A DNA stretch of 64,000 nt from Streptomyces olivaceoviridis (GTDB lineage: Bacteria; Actinomycetota; Actinomycetes; Streptomycetales; Streptomycetaceae), in contig NZ_BMUI01000013.1 in NCBI RefSeq assembly GCF_014650115.1, positions 1-64,000 on the forward strand, read 5' to 3'. Below the pieces are notes generated by a model. That model worked only from the letters and a program-made list of their open reading frames with translations. It had not been told where the DNA came from and did no database searches. This document shows positions 61,300-64,000 of the stretch, piece after piece; the first letter of the stretch is position 1, and the number at the start of each line of letters is the position of its first letter. The position numbers and the translations under genes are program-made.

Positions 61300-62895
61300 T
61301 CACGGCTTGGGCGTGGCGTGCGGTGCGCAGGTCACGTCCTTGCCGTCCAGCGTGCCGTCGAGCAGGTAGGCGTCGACGCGCTGGTTGACGCAGGGGTTGA
61401 CCAGGCCGGTCACACCGTGGGAGCCCGCGTTCTTCTCGGTGATCAGGCGGGAGCCCTTGAAGCGCTTGTGCAGTTCGACGGCGCCCGCGTACGGAGTGGC
61501 GGCGTCACGCGTGGACTGCACGATCAGGACCTTCGGCAGTCCCTGGTGCGTCGTGACCTCGACCGGGGTGTGCTGCTTGCCCGGCCATGTGGCACAAGGC
61601 AGGTTCATCCAGGCGTTGGCCCAGGTCAAAAACGGATAGTCCTTGTTGAGCCGGGTGTTGTCCCGGTTCCACTTCTGCCAGCCGGTGGGCCACTTGGCGT
61701 CGGCGCACTCGACGGCCGTGTAGACGGCGTTGCCGTTCTCCGCGCTGATGTTGCCGGCCGTGTCCGACAGGTCGGGGGCGGCGGCGTCGACCAGCGCCTG
61801 GGTGTCACCGGCGAAGTACTTGCTGAACACGGTGGCGACCGGCACCCACGAGGAGTCGTAGTACGGCGCGCCCTGGAAGAAGGAGATCAGCTCGGCCGGG
61901 CCGACGACCCCGCCGATCGGGTTCTTCTTGGCGGTGGCGCGCAGCTGGAGCCACTTGTCCTGGACGGCGGCGCGGGTGGTGCCGAGGTGGAAGGCGGCGT
62001 CGTTGGCGGCGACCCAGTCCTGCCAGTCCTTCCAGCGGCCCTCGAAGGCGACGTCCTGGTCGAGGTTGGCCTCGTACCAGATCTTCTCGCGGGAGGGGTT
62101 GACCACGCTGTCCACGATCATGCGGCGGACGTGGCCCGGGAAGAGCGTGCCGTAGACGGCGCCGAGGTAGGTGCCGTAGGAGACGCCGAGGTAGTTGAGC
62201 TTCTTCTCGCCGAGCGCGGCGCGGATGACGTCGAGGTCGCGGGCGGTGTTCGGCGTGGTCATGTGCGGCAGCATCGCACCGCTGTGTTCGGCGCAGCCCT
62301 CCGCGTACTCACGGGCCAGCTTGCGCTGGGCGGTCTTGTCGGCCTCGCTGTCGGGCACCGGGTCCATCTTGGGTGCCTTGACGAACTCCTGCGGGTCGAT
62401 GCAGGAGATGGGCGCCGAGTGGCCGACGCCGCGCGGGTCGAAGCCGACGAAGTCGTAGGCCTTGGCCACGTTCGCCCAGACCGGGGCCTTCGTGGTGACC
62501 CGGCGCGGGAAGCGCAGACCGGAGCCGCCGGGGCCGCCCGGGTTGTAGACCAGCGCGCCCTGGCGCTCCCTCTGGGTGCCGGTGTTGCCGATGCGGTCCA
62601 CGGCGAGCTTGATCTGCTTGCCGTAGGGGTGGGCGTAGTCGAGCGGCACGCTGACCCAGCCGCACTGGATGGGCTTCTCCAGCCCCCAGTCGGCTGGGCA
62701 GTCCTGCCAGTTGACGCCCGTCTTGGCGGCTCGGGCGGCGGCGATCTCGACGCCCTTGGCCTCCCGGTCCTGCGCGGGCCGGCCTGCGGCACCGGCCGTG
62801 GGAGCCGAGACCGCGCCGGCGATCAGGGTGGCGGTGACGAGTGCTCCAGCGGAACCGAGTGCCATCAGGCGGCTCTTCGGTCTGTTCTCCCTCAA
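61300..62895 (-). CDS. tap: Secreted tripeptidyl aminopeptidase
   Basis: 531-aa exported alpha/beta hydrolase that releases tripeptides from protein N-termini. The signal spans SRLMALGSAGALVTATLIAG and ends near TAGA. The oxyanion segment is VYNPGGPGGSG, the nucleophile elbow is GVSYGTYLG, the Asp is in STRDAATP and the His in NAGSHGV. The C-terminal SLP-type domain is complete with two Cys near the end. I start at the TTG at 62895 (GGAGGGG 7 nt upstream); the ATG at 62865 would shorten the signal. Confidence 0.92.
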   Translation of the reverse strand: MRENRPKSRLMALGSAGALVTATLIAGAVSAPTAGAAGRPAQDREAKGVEIAAARAAKTGVNWQDCPADWGLEKPIQCGWVSVPLDYAHPYGKQIKLAVDRIGNTGTQRERQGALVYNPGGPGGSGLRFPRRVTTKAPVWANVAKAYDFVGFDPRGVGHSAPISCIDPQEFVKAPKMDPVPDSEADKTAQRKLAREYAEGCAEHSGAMLPHMTTPNTARDLDVIRAALGEKKLNYLGVSYGTYLGAVYGTLFPGHVRRMIVDSVVNPSREKIWYEANLDQDVAFEGRWKDWQDWVAANDAAFHLGTTRAAVQDKWLQLRATAKKNPIGGVVGPAELISFFQGAPYYDSSWVPVATVFSKYFAGDTQALVDAAAPDLSDTAGNISAENGNAVYTAVECADAKWPTGWQKWNRDNTRLNKDYPFLTWANAWMNLPCATWPGKQHTPVEVTTHQGLPKVLIVQSTRDAATPYAGAVELHKRFKGSRLITEKNAGSHGVTGLVNPCVNQRVDAYLLDGTLDGKDVTCAPHATPKP

Positions 62896-62990
62896 GTGGG
62901 CCCCTCCCCGTACCTCGCTGTGGGTTGTCAGGCGGGGATCCTCTCGGCTGTGAGTCGGCTGAGAACAGGGGTCGCCACCTATCTTTACCA

Positions 62991-63005
62991 ATCCGATAAC
63001 CGGAT
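62991..63005. promoter_or_regulatory. Inverted repeat in the tap upstream region
   Basis: ATCCG-ATAAC-CGGAT is a perfect 5-5-5 inverted repeat about 95 bp upstream of the tap start and 35 bp after the ureD stop. It could be an operator or part of the tap promoter. Confidence 0.35.
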
Positions 63006-63039
63006 GATCATGTTCGGTTCCTCGGAGGACCCGGGTGCT

Positions 63040-63807
63040 TCAGCCGAGCCCGGCCAGTGCCTCGTCCAGGAGTCCTCGCAGTAGCAGGGCGTCCGGCGCG
63101 ACGGCGGTGACGAGGGCGGCGGGACCCGCCAGGGGCACCAGCGAGGCACACTCCCCCAGCATCCGCGCGGTCACCGGAGCCTCGGCGAACTCCGGTCGTA
63201 CGACGACGAGTTGCCCCACCGCGTGATACCCCGACAGCACGGCCGGCCCGTCCCAGCCGCCCGGCGCGCCGGGACCGCAGGCCAGTTCCTGGTCCAGTAC
63301 GGTCCGGCCCGCGACCCGCACGGTGAGCCGGCTGGTGAGGCGTCCGGACGGTTCCCCGGCCCGCCCCAGCACCTGCTCCTCGCGCAGCACGAACCGGGCG
63401 CCGGCGGCGAGGTCGGCCCGGGTGGTGACGCGCAGGTCGCTGCCGCCTGCGGAGATCAACTGCTCGGGGAGCCAGTGCAGTTCGGCACCGTCGGCCACGT
63501 CGAGCCGAACGTCGTACCGGGCCTCGCCCTTGGCCTGTCCCGGCAGGGCGAGGGTGGCGGCGGCCGACCCCACGTGCAGCCGGGCGCCCTCCTCCACCCG
63601 TGCGGCCAGCGTGAAGCGGTCCCCGCCGAGCGGCCCGCTCATGGCGCCGACGACCATGACCCTCGCCTCGGCTCCGGCCGACCGGGTGCGGCGCGGCGCC
63701 AGTGGGCCCTCGCCGTCCAGGACGGGCAGGGCCGTACCGCCGCGGCCGTCGGCGCGGGCGACGATCCGGGCGCTCCCCCGGACTCCGGTGACGGTCACGC
63801 CGTCCAT
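63040..63807 (-). CDS. ureD: Urease accessory protein UreD (UreH)
   Basis: 255-aa beta-helical chaperone that works with UreF and UreG to insert nickel into urease. Typical segments are [36 protein letters not shown] and LVRxEF-like [13 protein letters not shown]. Length is within the family range. It is the last gene of the urease cluster; its ATG lies inside the end of ureG (13-bp overlap), so translation is coupled. Confidence 0.92.
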   Translation of the reverse strand: MDGVTVTGVRGSARIVARADGRGGTALPVLDGEGPLAPRRTRSAGAEARVMVVGAMSGPLGGDRFTLAARVEEGARLHVGSAAATLALPGQAKGEARYDVRLDVADGAELHWLPEQLISAGGSDLRVTTRADLAAGARFVLREEQVLGRAGEPSGRLTSRLTVRVAGRTVLDQELACGPGAPGGWDGPAVLSGYHAVGQLVVVRPEFAEAPVTARMLGECASLVPLAGPAALVTAVAPDALLLRGLLDEALAGLG

Positions 63808-64000
63808 GCGGCGAGCCGCTCCCGGACCCAGGCGGCCACGTCGGCGACACCGGTCCCACCGCGCAACGACTGGAAGACGACGGGGAGTTCTGCCCGCTGT
63901 GCCTTGGCGTCGGCGGCCATCCGGGCGAGGTCGGAGCCGACGTGCGGGGCGAGGTCGGTCTTGTTGACGACGAGGAGGTCGGCGGTGGTGACGCCCGGTC
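63795..64000 (-). CDS. ureG: Urease accessory GTPase UreG, 3' end only
   Basis: Only the C-terminal 67 residues are in the window; the gene continues past 64000. They read [20 protein letters not shown] with the guanine-specifying NKTD motif, then [21 protein letters not shown], the usual UreG end. UreG hydrolyses GTP to drive nickel delivery to urease. The TGA at 63795-63797 lies inside the ureD coding region. Confidence 0.93.
   Translation of the reverse strand, partial: PGVTTADLLVVNKTDLAPHVGSDLARMAADAKAQRAELPVVFQSLRGGTGVADVAAWVRERLAAWTA

Overview
The window is very GC-rich, uses almost only G/C-ending codons, and often starts genes with GTG or TTG. It carries rppA, Tat-type signal peptides, conservon-type sensor genes and the MurT/GatD pair. 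This points to a Streptomyces chromosome. From memory, the order xylA-xylB ... rppA-CYP158-cupin ... murT-gatD-pfkA ... rocD ... tap-urease resembles the S. coelicolor arm segment running from xylA to the urease genes. No rRNA, tRNA, CRISPR array, insertion sequence or replication origin was recognised.

Layout. 0-8.2 kb: a nitrate/nitrite-sensor-type histidine kinase and an MHYT membrane sensor, a methyltransferase, an alpha/beta hydrolase divergent from a PadR regulator, an MpaB-type oxygenase, and small unknowns. 8.7-18.4 kb: an overlapping SNF2 helicase/SWIM zinc-finger pair, a secreted phytase-like esterase, and the xylose genes xylA <> xylB-ROK regulator. 18.4-19.2 kb: no intact gene, but what looks like a Nudix gene whose 3' half is inverted. 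19.2-25.5 kb: permease plus acetamidase, a Tat-exported amidase, and a GAF-domain activator next to an aldehyde dehydrogenase.

25.5-31 kb is a decayed stretch: remnants of a LysE exporter, a frameshifted nitronate monooxygenase, a broken MFS transporter, a LysR regulator lacking its DNA-binding domain, a tautomerase fragment and a frameshifted DUF2625 gene, followed by a 79-bp tandem repeat. Intact MBL-fold and DedA genes lie between them. 31-43.6 kb: secreted phosphodiester glycosidase and glycerophosphodiesterase, a three-gene acyl-CoA dehydrogenase/quinone oxidoreductase operon, a XRE-cupin regulator divergent from a CPYC flavoprotein, an ATP-dependent DNA ligase coupled to a Nudix gene, and a succinate-semialdehyde-type dehydrogenase.

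43.9-46.7 kb is the rppA-P450-cupin operon, predicted to make tetrahydroxynaphthalene/flaviolin pigments. 46.8-54.1 kb: an acyl-CoA dehydrogenase facing a TetR regulator across a palindromic operator, peptide deformylase divergent from murT-gatD (lipid II amidation), then pfkA, a CtaG-like copper protein and a small membrane protein. 54.1-56.8 kb: an Lrp regulator followed by a translationally coupled DDAH/arginine-dihydrolase-like gene and rocD, a likely arginine-to-glutamate-semialdehyde route with a clear promoter/operator and a strong terminator. 56.9-59.2 kb: metal-associated small exported proteins and a zinc-ribbon membrane-protein pseudogene. 59.4-64 kb: plsC, a reductase, the secreted tripeptidyl aminopeptidase, then ureD and the 3' end of ureG running out of the window.

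Unexplained signals include a palindromic decamer (ACGCGCGCGT) found eight times between 554 and 9541 and not noticed elsewhere, several apparently leaderless genes, and several operator-like inverted repeats. All calls rest on reading the sequence; no database search was run. Several one- or two-base frameshifts could be sequencing errors.
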